A stretch of DNA of 64,000 nucleotides from Sipunculus nudus (lineage: Eukaryota > Annelida > Sipuncula > Golfingiida > Sipunculidae). The stretch covers positions 1,504,019 to 1,568,018 of the forward strand of contig CM049306.1 of the NCBI GenBank assembly GCA_026874595.1, given 5' to 3'. A model generated the notes under the pieces. It was not told the origin of the DNA, did not search any database, and saw only the letters and a program-made list of their open reading frames with translations. A program made the translations under genes and the position numbers. This document shows, one piece after another, positions 1-10,371 of the stretch. Every line of letters starts with the position of its first letter. The first letter of the stretch is position 1.

Positions 1-719
1 AAGGCTATTTGTTGAAGGATCTAAAGTGTATGGTAGTCTGCAAGCTTTCAATTTGACAGATATGATGTTTTGATTACCTATGCTGATGAAGTGATTTATG
101 AATTTGTGACTGTATGACACAATATCTCTTTAGTCTTGACAAGGTACATTATTGTGATGCCCACTATGTCTACATATTACACAATATTGACATAATTTCT
201 GGCATGTACATAGGTACCTATGGACGAATAGTTATACAAAATATTAAAGTATGAATATATCTGATTCATCTTGCTCTTGCTTACTGAGGCTGACTTTGGG
301 ATGGGGTTTGGAGAAGGGAAAAGTGAGGGCAGCACGAAGGTGGATGTAGAAATATTCTATTGTAATGTTTTTCATTTATATAAGAATATGAAAAGCTAAG
401 AGGAAAGGGGCCCTCCTACTTGGTTATAGTAAAGTTCTAAATATATGATTGCAAACTAATACTCTGACAAGACTGTCATGAAGAAAGAAAAACAGTAAAA
501 GTTTTGAGATACTGTGATGCATATGAAAATTTACAGATGGACAGGCAAGTGGACAGAATGGACTAATACCTTTATTTCACTTTCAAGGGAATAATGCATT
601 TAAGTTTATATATAATCCTATTTTTTATAAGCATATCCACTTTTGCCATTAAGTTTTCCACAGAAATTTGTGAAGGCCGTCTCAGAATTTTACATTAGAA
701 GATTCTAGGCCTAACAAAT

Positions 720-1620
720 ACAATGTGTGCCCTGCCTGACTTACTGGAAGCTCAAAATCCTGTTTTTGGCGTGTAGGTCACAAAATGTAAGTCACCATGA
801 CCTAATTTCAGGTTTCCAAGGAGATTTGCTTTGGACGTCCCAGGATGTTGCAAAAGAGGACTCTAGACCTAACAGATGCGATTTGTGCCCATCTGACATT
901 CAGGGTGCTCAAAATCATGTTTTTGTCTCATAGGTCACAAAATATAGGTCACCATGACCTAATTTCCGGTTTCCAAGGAGATTTTCCTGGAGCCTCCCAG
1001 GAAATTGTGCAAGAAGATTCTAGGCCTAACAGATACGATTTGTCACTAGATGACATCCAGGGTGTTCATACGACATCTTTTTCCTATAGGTCACAGAATA
1101 CAGGTCACAGTGACCTAATTTCATAGGACCTCCCTAAATGTCACATTGGAGGATTCTAGGCCTAATGAATACAATTTTTGCCCCATCTGACTGTCTGGGT
1201 GCTAAAAATCATGTTTTTGGCCCATAAGTCACAAAATATAGGCCACAATGACCTAATCTAGGTTTCCAAAGACATTTGCCTAGAAACTCCCAGGATATTG
1301 TTTTAGAAGATTCTATGCCTCACATATACTATTTGTCTCCATCTGACATTCAGGGTGCCTGAAATCATGTTTTCCGCCTGTAGGTCACAAAAGATAAGTC
1401 ACCATGACCTAATTTCAGGTTTCCAAGGAGATTTGCCTTGAAACTCACAGGATATTGTGAAAGAAGATTCTAGGCCTCACAGATACGATTTGTCCCCATC
1501 TGACTTTCAGGGTGCTCATATGACATCTTTTCCCTACAGGTGGCAGAATATAGGTCACAGTGACCTAGCTTCAGGTTTCCAAGGACAGTTGCCTAGGATC
1601 TTTAAAAAACATAAGGTAAG
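720..1620. repeat. 156-bp degenerate tandem repeat (about six units) with AGGTCA palindromes
   Basis: Units start near 777, 933, 1089, 1226, 1382 and 1540 with a GGTCACAAAATATAGGTCAC-like core, followed by TTTCAGGTTTCCAAGGAG and GATTCTAGGCCTAAC. Three units carry a perfect inverted AGGTCA pair with 3-nt spacing: 946-960, 1102-1116 and 1552-1566. The others have one or two mismatches. Confidence 0.85.
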
Positions 1621-1630
1621 AGGTTTCTAG

Positions 1631-2104
1631 GCCTAATGGATACAATTTGCGCCCTGTCCGACTGTCTGGGTGCTAAAAATCATGTTCATTTTTACTCTTC
1701 TGAAGTAATGAATTCCTTATCTGATGGACATCCACACTTTCATAGTAATGAATTCCTTATCTGATGAACATCCACACTTTCATAGCAATACACCACTTTG
1801 TGGCCACAATTGTGCACTTTCATCACTGTAACCCTGGTGGTACAATACGTAATCTCTTAAATGTAAGGCCTAATGGATACAATTTGCGCCCTGTCCGACT
1901 GTCTGGGTGCTAAAAATCATGTTCATTTTTACTCTTCTGAAGTAATGAATTCCTTATCTGATGGACATCCACACTTTCATAGTAATGAATTCCTTATCTG
2001 ATGAACATCCACACTTTCATAGCAATACACCACTTTGTGGCCACAATTGTGCACTTTCATCACTGTAACCCTGGTGGTACAATACATAATCTCTTAAATG
2101 TAGC
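1631..2104. repeat. 237-bp tandem duplication (two copies)
   Basis: The copy beginning at 1,631 (GCCTAATGGATACAATTTGC) is repeated from 1,868 with almost no differences. Each copy contains an internal 47-bp direct duplication (AGTAATGAATTCCTTATCTG...). High identity implies a recent event. Confidence 0.9.
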
Positions 2105-2865
2105 AAAAGCCTAGAATAAGAATGAGTAAATACAGAAAATTATAACAATCATCTAGTTTATGCACCATCCAGGGGTGGCGGGAGGGGGTGCAAGTTAGGT
2201 GGGAAGCCTGCCAGAAGTGGCCAAGCTGAGCAAAGGCAAGCTGCCTGGAGAGGGTTACATAACACAAGTGAAGGCTGTACTAGGTGGGCTTGATGTAAAC
2301 GATACTTGACATGGTGTATGAAAACTTGAATAAAAGCTACTATTTTCAATCAATTCCTTTGAAATTTCATATTTTAAAAGAATAATAAATAGTTATATCC
2401 CTGAATCAGTCTCCAGCTTCAGCAATTCTCATGTTAAGTGAGTAAATATATTTCCTGATTTTTTAAAAAGTGCATTATGTTTGGGCCCATAACTTCAACA
2501 CATTATGCAATACTGACTAATTTTTGGTATGTACATAAAATTGTATGGAAAAATATGCATACTAAATATGATCAAAAACAGGTTAGTGATTTTGATATTA
2601 GGCGGTCTTGAAGTGTAACAACCAGTTTTTAATGGAAAACAGAAGTTTTTCCTCAATATCTCGAAGTAATAAGTCCTAGTGACCCAATGTTCTGTATGGT
2701 AGGAGATTTTGGGGAGATCTAACTGTATGCAAAATTTTTTTGATTCTTAGGTCCAACAGTTTCAAAATGTGCCCTGTTAACGGATGGCCGGATGGCAGAG
2801 GGCCGGACGAAGGACAAAGGACCATGACTATAACTCAGATGACCTTTAGTCAGCTGAGTTAAAAA

Positions 2866-3640
2866 CTTTTTTAAAAAAATTTACAAAATATTATCTAATT
2901 TCTTGTATATAATTAAAACTAAGTTGAACTTATATATTCTTGAAATAAGTGTCACACCTCTAAAGATGTGAATGACCAGGTTCTTTTAAATATCCAACCT
3001 ACTGGCTGAAGCTCATACATACATTCCCTCCAAAAAGTTTTAAAAGATATGAGTAAACAAAAAAATATATTAATATATTAATGAATGAGGCGATCCATAT
3101 ATACAAGCACTGAAGATCACATCGTCCAATAACAGACACAGAAAACTCACTCAGTCCATTAACCACACTACACAGAGCAGTCCCTTTTAACACTTCTCTG
3201 GATCACATGACCATCGTGAACAAGTGACATCAGAATATTGTGCTGCTCGACTCAATGTTTGCTCGTGCTATGTAAACAGTACAATCAAACCAATTATAGA
3301 TACACAGAGCCCTGACCACCATCAGTCCCTTGCTGGAGTACTGGTTTGCTTCTTGAGACACAGTTCAAACAGCTCAGACTATTCTATCTGGACACAGAAT
3401 CAATGTCTTTTACAGCTGTTGTCTCCTGGATTCATCCAGCTCTAGGTAACCAAATGTGCTTCCACACAGCAATATCCAGTACCTCTACAGTTATGCGTTT
3501 AAATGAATTTCTATATCATAAATATGATACTCTATATTAATGTACAGTAAATTATCAAAACAATCATCTGGCTATACTCCCTACTTAAATATGCAATACA
3601 ATACTTAAGTCAGCCCTCTTGTGACAATAAGCTTGCTAGC
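2866..3640. other. No gene recognised
   Basis: AT-rich sequence between R1 copies. Short open frames at 2,999-3,540 lack recognisable domains or convincing splice sites. Nothing further can be supported. Confidence 0.5.
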
Positions 3641-4289
3641 TAAACATATTATCATGCTAAGGGAGTAATTATATTTTCTGATTTTTACAAAGTGCATTAT
3701 GTAAGAGCTCATAACTTCAAAGATTTAGGTAATATTGATCTAATATCTGGCATTTTTATATGAAATATATGCAGGAATCCCCCCATTCCCTCCCTGTGAA
3801 TGGTGGTTTTGTTGGTAAACTGTTGTGAGCTTTTCTGTATTAATGAGAATTTTCTCTGTTAAAGTTTATACGCCAGAGTAAGACAACCGAAAATTTTCCC
3901 TTATTGGGCCTATTATCGCCCATCCCGCCTCGTTCCTGTGTATCTAGGTCACACTTCCATTTCCTGTAATCACATTTTTCGATGGCGGAATGAAGTGGAC
4001 TGGGAGGGATACATTGTTGTATCGTTGTTTGTAATACAGAAAAGCTCACAACATTTTACTAACAAAACCACCATTTAGAGGGAGGGAATGGGGGGGTTTT
4101 ATTACGTAAACATAATTGTGAGCTGTTTCTGTATTAATGAGAATATAACAGATAAACCTTATGGAGGGGATACCTACCTGGAACACCGGAAAGAGGAGAA
4201 CATCATTGCTTGGATGGAGCAGACAAAGACGTCGCCTCCGGAACAGACTTAGAAGGCGAGGACAGTTTGGAAAAATGTAGTACCTCACC

Positions 4290-5480
4290 CGCCGCAATCA
4301 CAGGGCCCAAGGTATTAAGGCCCGAAGCTTGTAACTTGACATCCTTGAGATAAAAGCGGGTGAAGGTTGAAGGCAACTTCCAATTGCCTTTCTTGACCAG
4401 TTGATTTGGGGAAATCCCCGATAAATGGCCCAACGATGTAGAAATGGCTCAAATGTCATGAGCCTTGATGTGAAGCTGCTCTAAGGTTGATGGAGAAGCC
4501 GAATCATACGGGGCAACAATAGTAGCTTTTAGCCACGCACTAATGGTGATAGGGCTAATTTCTTTGTTTGAGATGGTGACTTTCGTTGAAATAAACAACT
4601 TCTTGCGCCCCCTCCCTTAAAGAATGAGTAGCTTTAAGATATCAACGTAAAGCACGAACAGGGCAATTTGTAGCCCCATAACGGTACTGACTGTTAGGGA
4701 GGGCCGGAACGTACAAAGGTGACGGAGGATCATTGAAATTTTGGTTCTTTCTTTAAAAGTCAGGAGGGAAATGTAGGGTAGCCGACGAACCGTCGTCCGC
4801 AATTAGCATGAAGCACAGAGCAGCAACCGGCAGATGCAAGAGCAAGGAGGAAAACCGTTTTCCGAGACAAATGCAGAAGATGTGCCGAATGCAGAGGCTC
4901 ATAAAGGGGTCCGCGGAGGTGACGTAAGACAACGTCCAGGCGCCAGGAAGGCGTGACATAGCGAGGACAAGACGCGCGGGCATGTACCCCCTTGAGAAAA
5001 TCCGTCACCAACGGATGATGGACACAATCAGGGCCTAGCGGACGGAGCACGGACAGCAGGGTGGAACAATAGCCACGAAGTAAAAACACGAAAAAATCCA
5101 AAACTGCCGCAAGCAACGGATCTAAAGGAAAGATTCCGTGGGTAGACGCCCAACCGGTGAAGAGACGCCACCAGGAGTCATAAATGCGGTCCGAAGAACG
5201 GCGACGGGGAGCCAAGGCAAGGAGAGCAGCAGTACTTGAAATGCCCTGATCCTTGAGGTGTCCGATGAGAGTAGGCATGTGCACAGAGGGCATGACCAAA
5301 ATGGACGAAGTGCTCGTGGGAAACGATGGGAGATCGATCCTGAGCGGTAGAAGAAACGGTGGTCGGGAGAGAGGCAAGCGCCACAGAGGAAACCAGGGAG
5401 CCGCAGGATGAAACGGGAGGATGAGGAGGAGATCCGTCTGGTCCCCTCATGACAGGCGGAGGAGGATACGGCGGATGAGA
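4290..5480 (-). pseudogene. DIRS tyrosine recombinase, inactivated
   Basis: The minus strand encodes a SAM-like N-terminal region (LIGHLKDQGISSTAALLAL, then IYDSWWRLFTGWASTHGI) and a catalytic-domain start (PSWRLDVVLRHLRGP, then HLLHLSRKTVFLLALAS). After a frame break near 4,800 come CPVRALR (about 4,650) and, near 4,460, a HDI motif followed by a stop codon where the family has its conserved Arg. The terminal segment TFTRFYLKDV (about 4,370) holds the presumed nucleophile Tyr. The Arg expected after LALASA is also replaced. Hence this is a dead recombinase. Confidence 0.75.
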
Positions 5481-5639
5481 TGGTGAACCGGAAACGCGTA
5501 GAGAAAACGGTGAGTCCACACCGACGGAGGGGTGTCGGGGAGATGGTCGCGAGGGTGACGTAGACGCGTCGCGGTAGACACGAGAACTGGGGGGAAGGGA
5601 AAATCGAACAGATCGAATTCCGGAAGCCCCAGTCAAGTG

Positions 5640-6383
5640 AAGAGACTCCGAATGACAGGGAGTGGAGGGACCACCGGCGGAGGAGGAGACGCGGGGTGAC
5701 GGGAAAGCGCATCGGCTAGAATGTTTGATACGCCCGGAAGATGAGATGCACGGATCGAGGCCCGGAGTGAGATGCACAGATTGAACAATAGGTAGGTCTC
5801 CTGCATGAGTGAGGGAGACCGAGTACTGCCCTGCCTGTTTATTTATGCCACGACCGTGGTGTTGTTGGTCCGGACAAGAATGTGACGGCCTGGCAAGCGA
5901 TGGGACCAGCGGGAGATCGCGTGACGGACGGCTCGAAGTTCTAGGACATTGATATGCAGGAGGCGTTCCGACGGGGACCAGACCCCCATATGGGCACCCC
6001 AACCGAGGAGAGACGCGTCTGTGTATACTGGACAATCGATCTCCTGAGAAAAAGGAACTCCCTGCAGGAGAAAGGGAAGGTCCAGCCAGGGACGAAGGGA
6101 CCGCCACGTGTGCCCCGAGGACGGTAGGACGAACCGAGTTTAAACAGAGAAGGCCGTGACGGTGCAGGAGAGACTGAACCGGACAGAGGTAGAGCCGACC
6201 GAACGGGATAAAAGTGGCGGCCCAGTTGAGAGTGCCGTGCAGAGAAGCAGCGGTCCGAGAATCGACACAACCAGACGCGAGAAAGGAACGAATCTGCTGG
6301 CGGAGCTTTAGAGCAAAATCGCGCGGTAGAGACGCAGTGCCGGACCCAAAATCAAGCGTCACACCCAGAAACTGCAGGTTCAC
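5640..6383 (-). pseudogene. DIRS reverse transcriptase C-terminus and RNase H-like remnant
   Basis: From 6383, the minus-strand frame reads FLGVTLDFGSGTASLP and then LHGTLNWAATFIPFGRLYL, the DIRS RT thumb/connection signature. Further on, in other frames, is a segment homologous to the RNase H stretch that normally reads 'NTTVV-YINRQG' (seen out of frame as QQHHGRGINKQAGQ around 5,830-5,880), with a stop/frameshift nearby. The catalytic part of RT is absent from this strand at this position. Confidence 0.7.
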
Positions 6384-6945
6384 TTATCAGAACTGCGTTT
6401 ATCAATACCGGGCCCTCCCGTTCGGGATCAATGTGGCCCCCTGGATTTTTACAATGCTGGTTCACACGGTCACATGTTACCTAAGCTCCCAGGGCATTTC
6501 TGTGCTCCCTTATCTGGCGATTGGCCTGTCCATGCGGCCGATCGCTCTCTCTTACTGACTCATCACTCCCGGGTCACGATTTACTCCAGAACCTTGGCTG
6601 TATTGTCAATGGGGAGAAATCCCTGCTCATTCCCACCCAGTCCCTGCAGTTTCTGGGTGTGACGCTCAGGCCGTCACATTCTCGTCCGGACCAACAAAAC
6701 CACGGTTGTGGCATATATAAACAGGCAGGGCAGTACTCGGTCTCCCTCACTGATGGAGGAGACCTACCTATTGTTCAATCTGTGCATCTCACTCCGGGCC
6801 TCGATCCGTGCATCTCATCTTCCGGGCGTATCAAACATTCTAGCCCCGTGCATCTCATCTTCCGGGCGTATCAAACATTCTAGCCGATGCGCTTTCCCGT
6901 CACCCCGCGTCTCCTCCTCCGATAAGCAGGAAAATGGGCGCTGAG
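6380..6945 (+). pseudogene. Inverted DIRS RT/RNase H fragment
   Basis: This is on the opposite strand to the rest of the element. It reads YQYRALPFGINVAPWIF, the RT palm motif, followed by an aspartate-pair region broken by a small deletion near 6,515. It continues to a second copy of LQFLGVTL and of the RNase H segment (AYINRQG at about 6,708). It duplicates sequence present inverted at 5,700-6,380, so the two copies form a large imperfect inverted repeat. A 47-bp direct duplication (CGTGCATCTCATCTTCCGGG...) occurs at 6,807-6,884. Confidence 0.75.
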
Positions 6946-7309
6946 ATGAGCGCCAACCGGACCGAACGAGTCATTCCTTGGTCGAACCCCGTCTCAAGGA
7001 ACGACCACGAAAAGGATGGGACCGGGTGGTACGGCCGGAAGGACGGTTAGACTGAGCTGTGGCGCGACGAGTCGAAGTGGGAGCCGCACTAAAAGGGCGA
7101 GACCGCGGGATGCCGAGAGAGAGGCCGAGCGGAGGCGGGCCTGATGATCAGAACGCTCCAAGGCTTGGTCAAAAAGGGCCGCAGATGGCCGCCAAACAAA
7201 AGGGACCTGGTAAAAGGTTGAGAATGAATACAGGCCGAGCGGCGCAATAAAATGGGCAGAAGCTTGGCATATATCATTCAGCTAGGCGGGTAGAGAGATG
7301 GCGAGCAGG

Positions 7310-8801
7310 CTAGTAACGGCCTGCAAGTCGTTCACCATCCCGGCCGCCTGACGGCTGAGCCCCTACCAAATCCGACAGTTGAAGGTCGTAGATCGGGGCT
7401 GAGGATGAAATTAAGGTTTTACCGTCCCCGAACGGCTGTTCGAGGCTGGACTCAAGACGCATCGGCGCCGAAGGAATAGCCGGATGATCCAGAAAAGGGA
7501 TCAAACGATCAAAACAGGTAGCGCGGTACCCTCTGGAATTCCAAAGGGTACCAGGGGACCACGGCTTATTGGACCCTGGTGGCAGCGTGGCCCCAGTAAT
7601 GGTAGAGCGTGACCCCAAGACTATGGTGTGGTGCTCTCGTAACAGCTCAACTGTGTGATCCGTGAACTCCATACACACGGCTGGTGTGGAGGAAGGCGAT
7701 TGAAGGGCTGCCAGATTCAAATAGGAACAAGTAGCTGACGCCGCGGAAGTCCGAGGTTGTAAACTACGGAACTTCGGACCGTCCGGTTGCGCCTCCTGAG
7801 TGGAGGTAGCAACGAGATCCAGCAGCGCAGATTTGCGCGCACGCCAAGCCTGGCGTTGCAGCGTGACCTCCAACCACTGGTCATTTGCCAGGGCAGGATC
7901 GGCAGCGTGAGATGACGGGGATGCCTGAGAACCCCGGAAGGTGGATCCAGGGAAACCCCTGGAGCCGGAACGACTGGAGGCTGAAAAAAAGAAGCTGAGG
8001 TTCGGCTAGCAGCAGGAACCACCGAGAAGGCACCGGCACAGGGGCCGCAGACGGCACAGCAGACGGAGACTGAAAGAAGGAGCCGGCCGGGCAGCCTGGA
8101 TATGCAGAACGGTCAAGCCGGAGTCACCGGAAGCCAGGGCGGCTGAAAAGAAGGGGATGCAGGAGGGCCTGAAATACCAACCTCTGCACCAGTAAGGCCC
8201 GGGCGATCCAGCAGGACAGCCCCGGCCGGCTCAGGGGATAGGGAATGAAGCTGGCGAGGGGCCGGGGGTGAGGACAACGGCCGCAGGGAAAGCACCGGGG
8301 GAACAGGGGAGGCCTCCGGACGAACAGACTCTGGTTTATAGACGGATCGTCTAGATCCGACATCAGTGAAGAACAAAACCGTGAAAGTTTATGCAAGATG
8401 GAATAAGCGGAAGGGGTTTCAGAACGGGGAGCCATGTGAACCCGGGAAGATTTCCGCTTATGTGTAAGGGAAAGTAATGACTTTGCTGTCGAAACGACCA
8501 GGGAGGTAATGGCACAGGTAGTAATGGATGGGGACCCATGGTAGGCTCCCCCCCCCCCCCCCCGGGAGGTAACCACGGGACCAGATAATGGGAGCGTGGA
8601 AGGTGAAACCCCAACTACCGGGGAATGGGACCAATCATGAAACAAGGCCCATATGTCAGAGGACCAAGTCTGACAATAGAAGCAGGGATCGGCCGGACCC
8701 CGGCAGGAGTCATTGTGAGAACGGCAGGGGAAACAAGTGGGGTGAGAATCCCAAGCAGGGATTAATGAACCACAAGTAGCACAATAAGAGGGGTTCTCCA
8801 T
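7310..8801 (-). pseudogene. DIRS gag-like region, frameshifted
   Basis: The region starts with ATG at 8801 and begins with a Cys/His cluster (CATC, then HPTCFPC, then CFYC within about 45 residues), as in DIRS ORF1 proteins. It is followed by a Pro/Ser-rich region and, after frame changes near 8,350, 8,020 and 7,870, by segments such as VGVSPSTLPLSG and LIPFLDHPAIPSAP. A C-tract of about 18 bp at 8,551-8,568 probably accounts for one frame change. Assignment is by position and the Cys cluster, not by extended similarity. Confidence 0.6.
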
Positions 8802-9099
8802 GGCGGGAAGGGAAAAAGAAACACAACTTACAGTTTAGTTGGCAAACCTGACTGTACAAACCCAAACAGTGAACGAATCGCGCAGAGGGTGATCACACGT
8901 CCATCATGGCTGACGCCAGAAGAAAAATGTGATAACAGAAAACGGAAGTGTGACCTAGATACACGGGAACGAGACGGGATGGGGGATAATAGGCCCAACA
9001 AGGGAAAATTTTTGGTTGGCTTACTCTGGCGTATAAACTTTAACAGAGAAAATTCTCATTAATACAGAAACAGCTCACAATTATGTTTACGTAATAAAA

Positions 9100-9386
9100 C
9101 GTTATATTAAATATGACTAGATTAACAACAGTGGTTTTCATATTTGAAGCAGTTCTGAAGTGTAACAATAGGTTTTTACTGGGAAACCGAGGTTTTTTCC
9201 TTAATTTCTCGAAGGAAAGAAGTCACAGTGACCCAGTTCCAGGTTTTTGTAGGAGCACTTGGAGACATCTAACTCTTTGCTGAATTTTGGATTTGTATGT
9301 CTAACAGTTTCAAATGTGCCCTGTTATCAGATGGACAAAGGACCATTGTTATGGCTCAGATGACTTATAGTCAGCTGAGCTAAAAA
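9100..9386 (+). repeat. R1 3' end, right of the DIRS insertion
   Basis: This continues the R1 copy broken at about 3,778: CAGTGGTTTTCATATTTGAA, then the AAGTGTAACAATAGG segment, ending TCAGCTGAGCTAAAAA at about 9,386. It ends about 270 bp from the exon 3 donor (downstream of exon 3 in transcript order). Confidence 0.8.
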
Positions 9387-9653
9387 TGTGTGCAAGTTTT
9401 GGAAGGTCACTTCATAATCTGTCTGGATGACTGGGTTGTAAAAATTTTGCTGTAAAACAATGTGCAATGGTTAATGAACAAACCCATCAGTATTAAAGGA
9501 AAGAGACAAAGAAACAATAAAGCGAAAAGAACCCTTGAAAGTTCTTGAAGGAGAATCCATCCAGCCATTGTTGAGTAATGCTAATGAGAGACCGAGAAAG
9601 GACAACAAATAACATATGGATGACATGACAACAGCTCATAGGTGCAGACTCAC

Positions 9654-9785
9654 ATGTTGACAGGTACTGAAAGGTAGCCAGAGCGAGTTGAGGGGACATC
9701 CGTGGGTAGTGCTCATCATCTGGCTGGTTAAATACACTGAAGTCCTTTACCTGTGCTGTCCGACGACGCTTCACACGGTTATCAC
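9654..9785 (-). CDS. CNNM: CNNM-family magnesium transporter/regulator, exon 3 (linker to cNMP-binding-like domain)
   Basis: This 132-nt exon has the acceptor TTATGTTTCAG ending at 9786 and the donor GTGAGT at 9653-9648. It is in phase 1 with exon 2. It encodes about residues 501-544, including DNRVKRRRTAQVKDFSVF and SPQLALATFQYLST. The basic stretch followed by DFS-F and then SPQL-LAT is the standard CNNM linker between the CBS pair and the C-terminal cyclic-nucleotide-binding-like domain. No later exon is recognisable between 1 and 9653 on the minus strand, so the remaining C-terminal part is outside the window. Human CNNM2 and CNNM4 are about 775-875 residues, so roughly one third of the protein is missing here. 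Confidence 0.93.
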
Positions 9786-10371
9786 CTGAAACATAAAGCA
9801 GAGAATTACAAATAACACAAGGTGACAAGATCAGAGACCATTTTATGCTCTGAGGTGCCCGCATATTTTGTAAGAGATTAAATTGATATCCATCCAGTAA
9901 AGCTGTCAATAGGAAGAAGCCAAGGAGGCTCAGACCAAAAAAGTCACAGGGGATTTTGGTGCTTCCCAGAGGGTGGGGATGTGGAAGATGGGACCTCTGA
10001 TTAAACCACTTGAGTGTAGACAGAAGAACATTGACAATGGAAGTTCTGGTTTAAAATCACTCGAGTGTAGATAGAAGAGTATGAAAAATGTAAGCTTTGG
10101 ATAAATCTTGGATAATCAGCCTGGCCATCGTGTACATGTAATGGTTATTCTTACAGATGTAGGTCTCATGGGTATCTAGTCATGATGGTGGCCTGGCTGC
10201 CATGGTTTGTGAATCAGTGATTCCAGAATTCAACCAGTACCTCGGGTGACCAGCTAAGGGTGCTATGGGTATGCATACGGATCATTTGTGGGTGCTCAAG
10301 AAAACCAAATTTACAACTTGTTATTTCATGTATTTATAAAAGGGCACTCTAATATAGTTAGGATTAATGTA
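9786..10371. other. Intron 2 sequence adjacent to exon 3, unassigned
   Basis: Contains the exon 3 acceptor region at its left edge and a short diverged direct duplication (TTAAACCACTTGAGTGTAGA at about 10,002 and AAATCACTCGAGTGTAGATA at about 10,055). No exon or known repeat was recognised in the remainder. Confidence 0.5.

Larger units (their letters stand above)
1..2865 (+). repeat. R1 interspersed repeat copy (left end off the window)
   Basis: The window starts inside a sequence repeated at 42,247 and 43,031. The right end is the family terminus TCAGCTGAGTTAAAAA (2850-2865). Between them, two internal tandem blocks (720-1,620 and 1,631-2,104) are inserted or expanded. The 3' half (about 2,100-2,865) matches the 3' halves at 35,500-36,087, 44,400-45,150 and 59,680-60,258. 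No open reading frame of note. Confidence 0.75.
3779..9100 (-). mobile_element. Decayed DIRS-type (tyrosine-recombinase) retrotransposon
   Basis: The element interrupts an R1 interspersed repeat; R1 sequence ends at about 3,778 and resumes at about 9,100. A perfect 48-bp inverted repeat, TTTTATTACGTAAACATAAT..., lies at 4097-4144 and, inverted, at 9052-9099. An additional palindromic segment at 3779-4096 (arms starting CCCCCATTCCCTCCCT) encloses a copy of the sequence found inverted at about 8,905-9,065. Minus-strand order is a zinc-knuckle gag-like region, then RT/RNase H remnants, then a tyrosine recombinase. This is the DIRS arrangement, without LTRs or an integrase. All reading frames are broken and an inverted RT fragment lies in the middle. 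The element is not functional. Confidence 0.85.

Noticed and set aside
5178-6383. A 401-codon minus-strand frame as one intact protein
   Set aside because: Only its first 80 or so residues resemble DIRS RT; the rest is an out-of-frame reading of the RNase H and recombinase regions. The element is decayed.
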